64,000 nt of DNA, from positions 1 through 64,000 of the forward strand of contig JAPLKA010000090.1 of NCBI GenBank assembly GCA_026388315.1, written 5' to 3'. The notes beneath the pieces were generated by a model that worked only from the letters and a program-made list of their open reading frames with translations, was not told where the DNA came from and made no database searches. Each line of letters opens with the position of its first letter. Position 1 is the stretch's first letter. The translations under genes were made by a program, and so were the position numbers. Below are positions 1-10,972 of this stretch, piece after piece. Source of the stretch: Pseudomonadota bacterium. GTDB taxonomy: Bacteria; Desulfobacterota; Syntrophorhabdia; Syntrophorhabdales; Syntrophorhabdaceae.

Positions 1-1973
1 CGTTGCCGTGGTTGTGTACGTTCCCCGCAGACGCGGGGATGAACCGGCATTATTGATTCTGCTGTTAACTCTCTTGATACGTTCCCCGCAGACGCGGGGA
101 TGAACCGCGTGAAGCGTAGAGATCAGGTAGTTCACTCGGACGTTCCCCGCAGACGCGGGGATGAACCGCTATTATTGATTCTGCTGTTAACTCTCTCGAT
201 ACGTTCCCCGCAGACGCGGGGATGAACCGATATATCAGGGTCATCACCTTGCTGGTTGCGCACGTTCCCCGCAGACGCGGGGATGAACCGTTGCAGCAGA
301 GATGTATATCTTCCTGGGCGGTACGTTCCCCGCAGACGCGGGGATGAACCGAATCTCTCAATCTTGAATTTTATAACCTACCACGTTCCCCGCAGACGCG
401 GGGATGAACCGCCGATGACCTGAAAAGAATAGAGTTTAAGGTTACGTTCCCCGCAGACGCGGGGATGAACCGAGGACAACAAAACAAAAATACGTAGGTT
501 ATATACGTTCCCCGCAGACGCGGGGATGAACCGAGGTCGAAATAAAGAAAGAGGTGAAGCTTGCCACGTTCCCCGCAGACGCGGGGATGAACCGGTCAAG
601 GTCACACTTGCAAGAGCTCCTTTTCAACGTTCCCCGCAGACGCGGGGATGAACCGAAAAAGAAATTATCCAAAAAGAAATGGATGAAACGTTCCCCGCAG
701 ACGCGGGGATGAACCGACTCTTCCCGTGGTGGTGCTGTGCACGGACGCACGTTCCCCGCAGACGCGGGGATGAACCGGCTGCAAGTGTGCGCTCTTGCAT
801 TTCTCCCGGACGTTCCTCGCAGACGCGGGGATGAACCGATAATATTGATTTGGCTTTCCGCTGTCCCGCTACGTTCCCCGCAGACGCGGGGATGAACCGC
901 GTAGGACGATATGGTGACAGTACATCCACCCACGTTCCAGGACGATATGGTGACAGTACATCCACCCACGTTCCCCGCAGACGCGGGGATGAACCGACAG
1001 CAACGGGTTCAGAAATGCGAGAACCGTTACGTTCCCCGCAGACGCGGGGATGAACCGCATTACGGTCATTCTACCGTTCCCTGCAATTGACGTTCCCCGC
1101 AGACGCGGGGATGAACCGGGAGGTAGTAGATGGCAAAAACAGCTTTTGTAGACGTTCCCCGCAGACGCGGGGATGAACCGAGGGCCGCACGATCATTCCT
1201 ATAGATTGGTTTACGTTCCTCGCAGACGCGGGGATGAACCGATAATATTGATTTGGCTTTCCGCTGTCCCGCTACGTTCCCCGCAGACGCGGGGATGAAC
1301 CGCCTGCCCACGCACCTTGATAAGACAGAGCGTTACGTTCCCCGCAGACGCGGGGATGAACCGCCCTGAAAAAGGCCGAGAAAGAATTAAACAACACGTT
1401 CCCCGCAGACGCGGGGATGAACCGCATACGACGAACTTGAGCGTCTATCCCCTCAAACGTTCCCCGCAGACGCGGGGATGAACCGATTAACGGTATACCC
1501 ATGAATGGAGAGCAGACACGTTCCCCGCAGACGCGGGGATGAACCGTCCCCGGTATCCACATGGATATTTTTAAGGGTACGTTCCCCGCAGACGCGGGGA
1601 TGAACCGGGGTAACTGTTATCGTTGCCGCGTTGGGTTTGACGTTCCCCGCAGACGCGGGGATGAACCGGCAATAAAAGCAAAAAAGGCAGTGAATAGTGA
1701 ACGTTCCCCGCAGACGCGGGGATGAACCGAAAATCAGGCAAAGACAGAATAGATATTTGTGACGTTCCCCGCAGACGCGGGGATGAACCGGGATTGTGAC
1801 AGGTGCTGTAGACAACGGCCTGACGTTCCCCGCAGACGCGGGGATGAACCGGGACGCAAGAATATTTGAGGGCGGTTAGTAGGACGTTCCCCGCAGACGC
1901 GGGGATGAACCGCTTCTTTGCCCAGCCAAAGGCGGGGTGATTATATGTTCCCCGCAGACGCGGGGATGAACCG
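1..1973 (+). CRISPR. Type I-E CRISPR array, 32 repeats
   Basis: A 29-bp repeat beginning ACGTTCCCCGCAGACG and ending ATGAACCG occurs 32 times, the first at 18 and the last at 1945-1973. Spacers are 32 nt (one of 31, one of 33, one of 68). Repeat, spacing and ATGAACCG handle match type I-E arrays, so crRNA is read on the plus strand and the leader should lie left of position 1. The last repeat carries a C-to-T change (ATGTTCC), as expected at the trailer end. Repeats at 810 and 1213 share another change (position 8 C to T). No cas gene is in the window. Bases 1-17 are the end of a further spacer. Confidence 0.98.
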
Positions 1974-2391
1974 GGAACTATACCGGCAGCGCTTATGATC
2001 TACGGCGTCGCCCCCTGTCATTGGGGTCATTGGGGTCGGGCCAAGATAACTGATTGATATTCATGCAATATTAGGCTATAGATACATGTTTTTAGGGCTT
2101 AAAGTGCTATTTATTTGGGGTAAAACCGTAACAAACATCTGTGGTTGAAAATAAAAGGACGGGGCAAAGAAACATTTGCTGCAACATTTGCTACAACTTT
2201 TAAAATGGTCATAAAGCTAATAATACAAGCATCTTAGCGATCAGCCATCACCAATCAAAAAAACCGAGGGTCAAATCTTTATCCTTGACATTGGAGGGTA
2301 ACGGGTAAGGCGCGCACGACCCACTCACCGGGTGGGTACCCCGGCAGAGAGCAAAACAGTATTCCAGGGGTAGATTGGGGTCGGACCAAAT
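1974..2391. other. Intergenic trailer between CRISPR array and argJ
   Basis: No convincing gene. The stretch holds two copies of a GGGGTCGG word (2029-2042 and 2373-2387, the second reading TTGGGGTCGGACC) and a short hairpin in CCCAC-loop-GTGGG around 2320-2336. The GGGGTCGGACC word recurs at 48620 and in weaker form at 38527 and 47860. Confidence 0.6.
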
Positions 2392-3540
2392 TCAGCTTCT
2401 GTATGAGGCGTTGATTTTTATGTAATCGTAGGTAAGGTCAGTGGTGTATATGTCAAAGGATGCCTTTCCGTCGTGAAGGTCAACGGTCAATTCTATCTCT
2501 TTTTTGTTCATCATCTTTTTTAATTCCTGTTCATCGAAGGGCACTTCAACACACTCTTTTACCAACTGCCTGCCCTGCATGATGATCTCTATCTTTGAGG
2601 GTTGAAGGGGTACGTCTGCATCCCCGGCTGCTGCAATGATCCTCCCCCAGTTGGGGTCACAGCCGAAAAAGGCCGTCTTTGTTAACGGCGAAATGGCTAT
2701 CCTTCTTGCAATTTTTTCTGCATGGTCCTTTTTCTTTGCCCCCTGTACCGTTATGTGTATCACACGTGTAGCGCCTTCCCCGTCCTTTACGATCATTATT
2801 GACAACGCTTTCATAACAAGATTCAGCTTATTTTTAAAGTCGTCGAGTCCGTCCAGATCCTCTTCACCGGTTTTTGTAAAAAGTGTGACGGTATCGTTTG
2901 TACTGCATTCACCATCGACCGTTACCCTTTCGAATGTCTCCTTCCCCGCCTTAGAGAAGATATTTTTTATCCGTGAGGGGGAAACAGGATAATCCGTAAA
3001 AACAAAGGAAAGCATCGTGGCGAAGAGCGGGTTTATCATGCCGGCGCCTTTTGCTACCCCTATGATGTTATATGTTTTTTTTCCATGAACCGTTTCACTG
3101 ACTATCTTCGGGTAGGTGTCTGTCGTCATAATGGACCGCGCAAATGATTCGATGTTGTTATTTTTGAGGCTCTTGCAAAGACCTGGCAGCGCACTGATCA
3201 TTCTGCCGGTTGGTAGCCTTTTCCCTATGACACCGGTTGAGGCGAAAAGGATCTCCTCTTTGCTGGTTCCGAGGATGCCCGAAAGCTCTCCTGCAATCGT
3301 TTTCAGGTCTGAAACACCCTCCTTCCCCGTGCATGCATTCGCGCACCCGCTGTTCACGAGGATTGCCCGTACAGGATGATGCTCTATTTTTCTATCGTAG
3401 ATGATATGGGCTGCCTTTACCTTGTTTCGCGTATAGAGCGATAGACAATGCATCGGTTCTTTGAAAAATGCAAGACCGAGGTCGAGGCCATTTGCCTTTA
3501 TGCCGGATGCGTAACCGGCGAACCGAATACCGTCTATCAT
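2392..3540 (-). CDS. argJ: Bifunctional ornithine acetyltransferase / N-acetylglutamate synthase
   Basis: Recycles the acetyl group from N-acetylornithine to glutamate in arginine synthesis; members able to use acetyl-CoA also make N-acetylglutamate. The protein has 382 aa, usual for ArgJ. The autocleavage region GMINPLFATML is present, with the nucleophilic Thr at about residue 175, preceded by GVAKGAG. I place the start at the ATG at 3540, because GGAGG lies 5 nt upstream of it; a GTG 12 nt further out would contain that ribosome site. The family call is firm. Whether it is mono- or bifunctional cannot be read from sequence alone, and no other arg gene is nearby. Confidence 0.93.
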   Translation of the reverse strand: MIDGIRFAGYASGIKANGLDLGLAFFKEPMHCLSLYTRNKVKAAHIIYDRKIEHHPVRAILVNSGCANACTGKEGVSDLKTIAGELSGILGTSKEEILFASTGVIGKRLPTGRMISALPGLCKSLKNNNIESFARSIMTTDTYPKIVSETVHGKKTYNIIGVAKGAGMINPLFATMLSFVFTDYPVSPSRIKNIFSKAGKETFERVTVDGECSTNDTVTLFTKTGEEDLDGLDDFKNKLNLVMKALSIMIVKDGEGATRVIHITVQGAKKKDHAEKIARRIAISPLTKTAFFGCDPNWGRIIAAAGDADVPLQPSKIEIIMQGRQLVKECVEVPFDEQELKKMMNKKEIELTVDLHDGKASFDIYTTDLTYDYIKINASYRS

Positions 3541-3626
3541 AACAACCTCCACGCTCCGCGCAGGCTAAAGCCCTGGCCAAGAACTACAAAACAACACCTT
3601 GGCAGGACATGCCTGCGGCTGCCTCT

Positions 3627-3661
3627 ATCAGCAATCAGCTATCAGCCATGAGCAATCAGCT
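3627..3661. repeat. Degenerate heptamer tandem repeat (ATCAGCN)
   Basis: Five consecutive 7-mers of the form ATCAGCA, ATCAGCT, ATCAGCC, ATGAGCA, ATCAGCT lie between argJ and secA. It is one of at least a dozen intergenic loci in the window with this architecture. Confidence 0.8.
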
Positions 3662-3679
3662 GACCCCTGATCCCTGTAT

Positions 3680-6280
3680 TTATTTGCCGCAGCATCGTTT
3701 GTATTTTTTCCCGCTGCCGCATGGGCAGGGATCGTTTCTGCCGATCTTCTTGTCTTTCTGCTGGGATAACAGTTCATCACCCCTGTTTAAGAACATGACC
3801 GGCTCATTAAAGGTCAATTCTTCTTTCGCAGGTTGTATCGCATAGAGTTTTCTCACCGTGTCGAGTTTGGCCTGCCCAAGCATATCGAGGAATAGTTCAA
3901 AGCTTTCCTTCTGGTATTCTCTCAGGGGATCTTTCTGGCCGTATCCTCGCAGGCCAATCCCTTCCTTCAGATGGTCGAGAGAGAGAAGGTGTTCCTTCCA
4001 GTGTGTATCAAGAGAATTCAGCGTGATGAATCGCTCTAAGGCCCTTAATTCATTTTCTCCAAATTCGGTTTCCTTGTGCCGGTAGACATCAAGGACATTT
4101 TCTTTCACCATCTCAAGCAGCCCCTGCTTGGTAATGGATTTGAAGTCTATAGAATCGAATTCCATGTGAAAGAAAAAGGTTTCGAATATCCTGCTTTTCA
4201 AAGAAGTAAGTTCCCATTCTTCAGGATAGACCTTTTCGGGGGCATATTCGTCCACGAGACCTTCACAGATATCCTCAATCATATCGAATATCTGATCGAG
4301 GACATCCTCGTTGCTCATGAGCTCTTTTCTCATCCCGTACACGGTCTCGCGTTGTTTATTCATTACGTTATCGTATTCAAGGAGATATTTCCGTATTTCA
4401 AAGTTGTGCCCTTCCACCCGTGTCTGTGCGTTTTCAATAGCCTTCGATATGAAGGGATGTTCTATGGGCATATCCTCTTTCATGCCGAGCTTTGCGAGCA
4501 TTGGCGAGACCCTGTCAGAGCCGAAAAGTCTCATAATCTCATCTTCCAGAGAGACATAAAACCTCGAAGAGCCAGGATCTCCCTGCCTTCCAGCCCTTCC
4601 TCTTAACTGATTATCAATCCTTCTCGACTCGTGTCTTTCAGTGCCAAGAATATGGAGTCCACCAAGTTTTATGACCTCTTCTTTGTCCTTTTCACATATA
4701 TTTCTTGTTTCTTCCAGGGTCTTTTCGAATTCTTCCGACCCTTTTTGCCCTTTACACATGCTGAGGGCAAGGAATTCCGGGTTGCCACCGAGAAGTATGT
4801 CGGTTCCTCTTCCTGCCATGTTTGTAGAGATAGTCACTGCCTTCAATCGTCCCGCCTGGGCAACGACCTCTGCTTCCCGCTCATGATTCTTCGCATTAAG
4901 AATATGGTGCTGGACGCCCTTTCTTTTGAGCATCTCCGATACCTTCTCCGATTTGTCGATGGACAGCGTTCCAACAAGTACAGGACGCCTTTTTTTGTAC
5001 AGATCTTCGATCTCATTGATGACGGCCCTGAACTTTTCCTTCTCGGTCCTGTATATAACGTCTGAATAGTGTGTCCTTATAAGGTCTCTATTTGTAGGGA
5101 TTACCATGACATCGAGATTGTATATCTTCTTGAACTCCACTGCCTCTGTATCTGCCGTGCCTGTCATACCGGCCAGCTTCTTGTACATTCTGAAATAATT
5201 CTGGAATGTTACCGTGGCAAGGGTTTGATTTTCCCGTTCAATTTTCACATTTTCAGCGGCTTCAAGCGCCTGGTGGAGTCCGTCACTGAAACGTCTTCCA
5301 TCCATGAGCCTGCCGGTGAACTCATCTACGATAATGACCTTTCCATCCTTAACGATATAATCCACATCCCTTTTGAAGAGGTGGTGTGCCTTTAATGCCT
5401 GGTTAATGTGGTGGAGCAGGTCAACATGTTTGGGGTCATAGAGGTTTTCCACATTGATGAGCTTCTCAATCTTTGCTACCCCGTCTTCTGTGAGGTAGGC
5501 GGTTCTTGCTTTTTCGTCTACCATAAAATCTTTATCTTTTTTCAACTGATAGATAAGTTTGTTGATTTTATAGTACTTGTCTGTTGATTCCTCGGCAGGC
5601 CCGGAAATAATAAGCGGAGTCCTGGCTTCGTCAACGAGGATGCTGTCCACCTCATCAACGATTGCATAATTGAATTCCCTCTGGGCGCACTCATCAAGGG
5701 AATATTTCATATTGTCCCTCAGATAATCAAAGCCGAACTCGTTGTTGGTGCCATACGTTACATCACATGCGTATGCCTTTTTTCGCTCATCATCATCCAG
5801 TCGGTTCAGGATGACACCCACAGAGAGGCCAAGAAATTTATAGATAGGGCCCATCCATTCCGAGTCCCTGTGCGCAAGGTAGTCGTTCACAGTAACCACG
5901 TGTACGCCGAGGCCGGTCAGTGCATTGAGGTATACGGGCAGTGTTGCTACAAGTGTTTTCCCTTCACCGGTGGCCATTTCGGCAATCTTCCCTTCATGGA
6001 GGACAGCGCCGCCGATGAGCTGGACATCAAAATGTCTCATATTGACTGTACGTCGTGCAGCTTCCCTGACAACTGCAAAGGCCTCAGGGAGGATTGAGTC
6101 GAGTTCCCCGCCGTTCTCGATCCTCTCTTTGAACCGGGGGGTATATTGACTTAATTCATAATCAGAAAGGGCTTTCAGCTTGTCTTCATGGGTTCCTGCC
6201 TCCTCAACGATAGGCTGGACCTTTTTGAGTTCCCTTTCGTTTTTAGTTCCTACAATTTTTTTTATGAAATTAGAGAGCAT
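3680..6280 (-). CDS. secA: Preprotein translocase ATPase SecA
   Basis: Motor ATPase that pushes unfolded preproteins through SecYEG. At 866 aa it has standard length. The Walker A motif MATGEGKT is near residue 105, the [15 protein letters not shown] block near 210, and the second motor domain holds NMAGRGTDI and [10 protein letters not shown]. The C-terminus is a SEC-C zinc tail ([19 protein letters not shown]) that binds SecB or phospholipid. The gene stands alone between heptamer repeats at both ends. Only a weak ribosome site (AGGT, about 12 nt upstream) precedes the ATG at 6280. Confidence 0.97.
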   Translation of the reverse strand: MLSNFIKKIVGTKNERELKKVQPIVEEAGTHEDKLKALSDYELSQYTPRFKERIENGGELDSILPEAFAVVREAARRTVNMRHFDVQLIGGAVLHEGKIAEMATGEGKTLVATLPVYLNALTGLGVHVVTVNDYLAHRDSEWMGPIYKFLGLSVGVILNRLDDDERKKAYACDVTYGTNNEFGFDYLRDNMKYSLDECAQREFNYAIVDEVDSILVDEARTPLIISGPAEESTDKYYKINKLIYQLKKDKDFMVDEKARTAYLTEDGVAKIEKLINVENLYDPKHVDLLHHINQALKAHHLFKRDVDYIVKDGKVIIVDEFTGRLMDGRRFSDGLHQALEAAENVKIERENQTLATVTFQNYFRMYKKLAGMTGTADTEAVEFKKIYNLDVMVIPTNRDLIRTHYSDVIYRTEKEKFRAVINEIEDLYKKRRPVLVGTLSIDKSEKVSEMLKRKGVQHHILNAKNHEREAEVVAQAGRLKAVTISTNMAGRGTDILLGGNPEFLALSMCKGQKGSEEFEKTLEETRNICEKDKEEVIKLGGLHILGTERHESRRIDNQLRGRAGRQGDPGSSRFYVSLEDEIMRLFGSDRVSPMLAKLGMKEDMPIEHPFISKAIENAQTRVEGHNFEIRKYLLEYDNVMNKQRETVYGMRKELMSNEDVLDQIFDMIEDICEGLVDEYAPEKVYPEEWELTSLKSRIFETFFFHMEFDSIDFKSITKQGLLEMVKENVLDVYRHKETEFGENELRALERFITLNSLDTHWKEHLLSLDHLKEGIGLRGYGQKDPLREYQKESFELFLDMLGQAKLDTVRKLYAIQPAKEELTFNEPVMFLNRGDELLSQQKDKKIGRNDPCPCGSGKKYKRCCGK

Positions 6281-6299
6281 GGGTTTTATTTACCTGTTT

Positions 6300-6332
6300 C
6301 GAGTTACGAGTTATGAATTACGAGTTACGAGT
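6300..6332. repeat. Degenerate heptamer tandem repeat (CGAGTTA)
   Basis: Four and a half copies of CGAGTTA (one copy TGAATTA) lie in the 5' region of secA. A fragment of the CCCTTGGCCCC octamer family seen at 63859 follows at about 6337. Confidence 0.8.
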
Positions 6333-6374
6333 GGTTTTCACCTGAGCCCTTGGCCCCTCGAACCCTGTTTTGTT

Positions 6375-6845
6375 TTAGTCCCTCAACGTTGCTACTAATC
6401 TTTCGGGGTGAAGGATAATGCTTATGGCATCCAGGATATTGGCTACAAAGACATCCGCCTCTTTTACCAATGAATTTGCGCAGCCTTCTTCACCAAACAC
6501 ACAGATCCCGAGTGCGGCCTCTCTCAGCATAAGGGCATCGTTCGCTCCATTCCCTATGGCAACAACCTTTTCCGGGCCGAGCTCCTTTACGATTTTTGCT
6601 TTTTCAGTACCGCTGTTCTCTTTTTTTACCTTGAGAACCTTGAAGCCGATGATATTTGTTTCATTATCTACATTGTCATAGCTGTCTGCAGTTATGACAA
6701 ATACCTTTATATACCTTGAGACCTTTTCAAGCATCTCTTTGACGCCTTCCTTGAGCTTTCCGTCAAATGCACATGTCCCGTTGAAATCAATGACAAGATA
6801 TTCTAAATCGAGATCGCCCCAGCCGGGAATGGAAACACTAATCAT
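6375..6845 (-). CDS. HAD-family hydrolase, soluble P-type-ATPase-like
   Basis: A 156-aa single-domain protein of the haloacid dehalogenase superfamily. Motif I is VIDFNGTC near residue 18 (D-x-N-G-T, the P-type-ATPase form), and motif IV is GNGANDALML near residue 98. There is no cap domain or membrane segment, which resembles the small soluble P-type-ATPase-like group (COG4087). A strong ribosome site (GAGGAGG, 7 nt upstream) sets the start. The substrate is unknown; phosphatase activity is inferred from the family. Confidence 0.8.
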   Translation of the reverse strand: MISVSIPGWGDLDLEYLVIDFNGTCAFDGKLKEGVKEMLEKVSRYIKVFVITADSYDNVDNETNIIGFKVLKVKKENSGTEKAKIVKELGPEKVVAIGNGANDALMLREAALGICVFGEEGCANSLVKEADVFVANILDAISIILHPERLVATLRD

Positions 6846-7273
6846 AATATTACCTCCTCAGGTTTTTTCGCAAGGCATTGTAACATAATTAGAAGATTTA
6901 AGAACTATAAATTTTATGCTTGCTTTTTTTCAGAAATCACGTTTTTTATAGTTCCTCTGGTTCCCAAAGAAAGCAGAGAAACAGTTTTTGATGATGTCCA
7001 AAAAAACACATGAAAAACTATTTTTAGCCGCAGACGGACGCAGACAAAAGCTGGACAGTATTTTATATCGGTTGCCGACCGGCACCCGATATACTCTATG
7101 CCTTTCGGACAGAGTGAAAATTTAACATATTCGCCCGTTAGGGCTGAATATTTGACAGACGGCAATGTCGCCGGCTGGCAAAATAATCATTTGTCCGCAT
7201 TTGTCGAGCGCGAGCGGGCGGCAAAAAAATTATAGATGTTTTGACATAACATAATTTTTGCTAAGGAGTTAAA
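6846..7273. other. Intergenic region with a strong inverted repeat at 7065-7092
   Basis: No credible gene. An inverted repeat at 7065-7092 has 13-nt arms (left ATATCGGTTGCCG, right CGGCACCCGATAT) that match at 12 of 13 positions around a 2-nt centre. Its GC content is above that of the flanks. It could be a protein-binding site or a REP-like unit; a canonical terminator is unlikely because no T-run follows. Confidence 0.6.
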
Positions 7274-7933
7274 ATGATGCAGCAAAAGAAGTGGCAGATA
7301 GAATGTGTGATATACGATTGTGATGGTGTGCTGTTTGATTCCCTCGAAGCGAACGGGAGATTGTATAACCATATTACAGTATCCATGGGAAGAGGGCCCC
7401 TCACTTCGGATGAACTTACGTATTGTCATACCCACACGGTGTTTGAATCGATTCGCTACATGTTCCCGGATGACGAGGTATTAGAAAAAAAGGCAGTAGA
7501 ATTCTTGAAGAAAGAGGTTAATCTGCGCGATTTCATTGAGTACCTCAAGATGGAGCCAAACCTTATCAAGACTCTCGATATGCTGAAAGAAAAGGGAATG
7601 AAAAGGGCCATAAGCACAAGCAGGACTACCTCAATGAAGCATATTATGGAGAGGTTTAGTCTCTGGCCCTATTTTGACATGGTAGTGACCGCACTGGATG
7701 TGGCCAGCCCCAAACCTGCCCCTGAGTCCGTCGAAAAGATTCTGAAAGCGTTGAACGTTCACAAAGACAAAACCTTGTATGTCGGGGATTCCGAAGTGGA
7801 CAGAGAGACGGCCTTTTCTTCTGGTGTTAAGTTCATAGCATATAAGAACAGTGCATTAGCGGCAGATGCGCTTATAGAAGACCACCTTGCCTTGCTGGGT
7901 TATCTTTCTGACGGGAAGCATCCTCAAGGATAA
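7274..7933 (+). CDS. HAD-family phosphatase, phosphoglycolate-phosphatase-like
   Basis: A 219-aa protein with HAD motif I IYDCDGVLFDS (residues 12-22), a helical cap, motif II ISTSR, motif III K in SPKPAPE and motif IV VGDSEVDRETA. This fits the Gph/PGMB-like subfamily that removes phosphate from small sugars or glycolate. AAGGAG five nt before the ATG supports the start. The last 62 bp overlap the end of the convergent pssA gene. The substrate is not predictable. Confidence 0.85.
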   Translation: MMQQKKWQIECVIYDCDGVLFDSLEANGRLYNHITVSMGRGPLTSDELTYCHTHTVFESIRYMFPDDEVLEKKAVEFLKKEVNLRDFIEYLKMEPNLIKTLDMLKEKGMKRAISTSRTTSMKHIMERFSLWPYFDMVVTALDVASPKPAPESVEKILKALNVHKDKTLYVGDSEVDRETAFSSGVKFIAYKNSALAADALIEDHLALLGYLSDGKHPQG

Positions 7934-8642
7934 TTTTCTTTCGTCCCGCTAAGGTATAGACAGGGCCGGACAGAAGGTATGCAAAGGTCAATCCAAACAA
8001 TGTAATCCTTGGCTCAAGAAAAATTATTACAATGAGCAGGACGGCTGTTACTGTAGAACGGAATGGCCGGCCTTTGAAAAACGCTAAATCCTTGGAGCTG
8101 AAGTAGCGCACATCGCTTACCATGAGGAAGGCGAGAATATAAATCAGGATGGGTATGAAAACCGTTTTTAAATCAATGCCATGGGGCACTAACCACGAAT
8201 TAAATAATACGCTTCCCGCGACAACTGTTGCCGCTGCCGGTATAGGCAGTCCAAGGAACTGTTTTTTCTGGACGGTATCAACCTGGATATTGAACCTGGC
8301 AAGTCTGAGGGCGCCGCAAGCTACATAGAGGAATGCCGCAAGCCATCCAAACCTCCCATAACCCTTCAGTGCCCACATATAGACAAGTAACCCCGGCGCT
8401 ACGCCAAAGGCAATCACGTCGGAGAGGGAATCGTACTCAACCCCGAATTTACTGCTCGAACCTGTCATACGCGCAACCCTGCCATCCAGCATATCAAAAA
8501 TGGCTGACACAAAAATTGCTATAGCCGCATAGATAAATTTCCTGTCTATCGTTGCAACAATCGCATAGAAGCCGGAAAAGAGACTGATGGAGGTCAGCAG
8601 GTTTGGTAAGATGTAAATGCCTTTCCCTTTTCTTCTTCTCAT
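7872..8642 (-). CDS. pssA: CDP-diacylglycerol-serine O-phosphatidyltransferase
   Basis: Makes phosphatidylserine from CDP-diacylglycerol and serine at the inner membrane. The full CDP-alcohol phosphotransferase signature is present: D50, D53-G54, A57-R58, G67, D71 and D75. Several hydrophobic helices follow. The protein has 256 aa. It is the last gene of an ilvB-ilvH-ilvC-psd-pssA run, directly after the decarboxylase that uses its product, so phosphatidylethanolamine synthesis is encoded in two consecutive genes. Its 3' end overlaps a convergent HAD gene by 62 bp. Confidence 0.94.
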   Translation of the reverse strand: MRRRKGKGIYILPNLLTSISLFSGFYAIVATIDRKFIYAAIAIFVSAIFDMLDGRVARMTGSSSKFGVEYDSLSDVIAFGVAPGLLVYMWALKGYGRFGWLAAFLYVACGALRLARFNIQVDTVQKKQFLGLPIPAAATVVAGSVLFNSWLVPHGIDLKTVFIPILIYILAFLMVSDVRYFSSKDLAFFKGRPFRSTVTAVLLIVIIFLEPRITLFGLTFAYLLSGPVYTLAGRKKIILEDASRQKDNPARQGGLL

Positions 8643-8669
8643 ATGTCCCCCTTCCTAATTTTCTGGAAC

Positions 8670-8740
8670 ACCCGCAAGCGGGTACCCGGTCGCCCCCTCT
8701 TCGAGCAAAGCCCGAAGAGACTCCCCCTCTCGCTCGCGAG
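8670..8740. repeat. Cluster of hairpins between psd and pssA
   Basis: Three inverted repeats lie in the 157-bp gap: ACCCGC/GCGGGT at 8670-8683, CTCTTCG/CGAAGAG at 8697-8719 (extendable by a G-T and two GC pairs to a 3-nt loop), and the palindrome CTCGCGAG at 8733-8740. On the pssA transcript they sit in the leader and could tune pssA against psd. No T-run follows, so termination is not implied. Confidence 0.6.
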
Positions 8741-8799
8741 GCTCGCTGCTTCATAGATTGTTCCTAATGTGCTTGTTTCCATATGTTATCCATTGCTTT

Positions 8800-10962
<2,163 letters not shown>

Positions 10963-10972
10963 GATTTTCCTC

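Noticed and set aside
65-1815. Several long open frames on both strands of the CRISPR array
   Set aside because: They are translations of the 29-bp repeat and its spacers (recurring VHPRVCGER and SSPRLRGT peptides) and have no gene signals.
1-2391. cas genes or a leader next to the array
   Set aside because: None present; repeat orientation places the leader left of position 1, outside the window.
4076-4606. 176-codon plus-strand frame inside secA
   Set aside because: Antisense shadow of a strongly conserved gene; no ribosome site or family features.
6914-7165. 83-codon minus-strand frame in the 428-bp gap
   Set aside because: No ribosome site, and it runs through the strong inverted repeat; composition is not protein-like.
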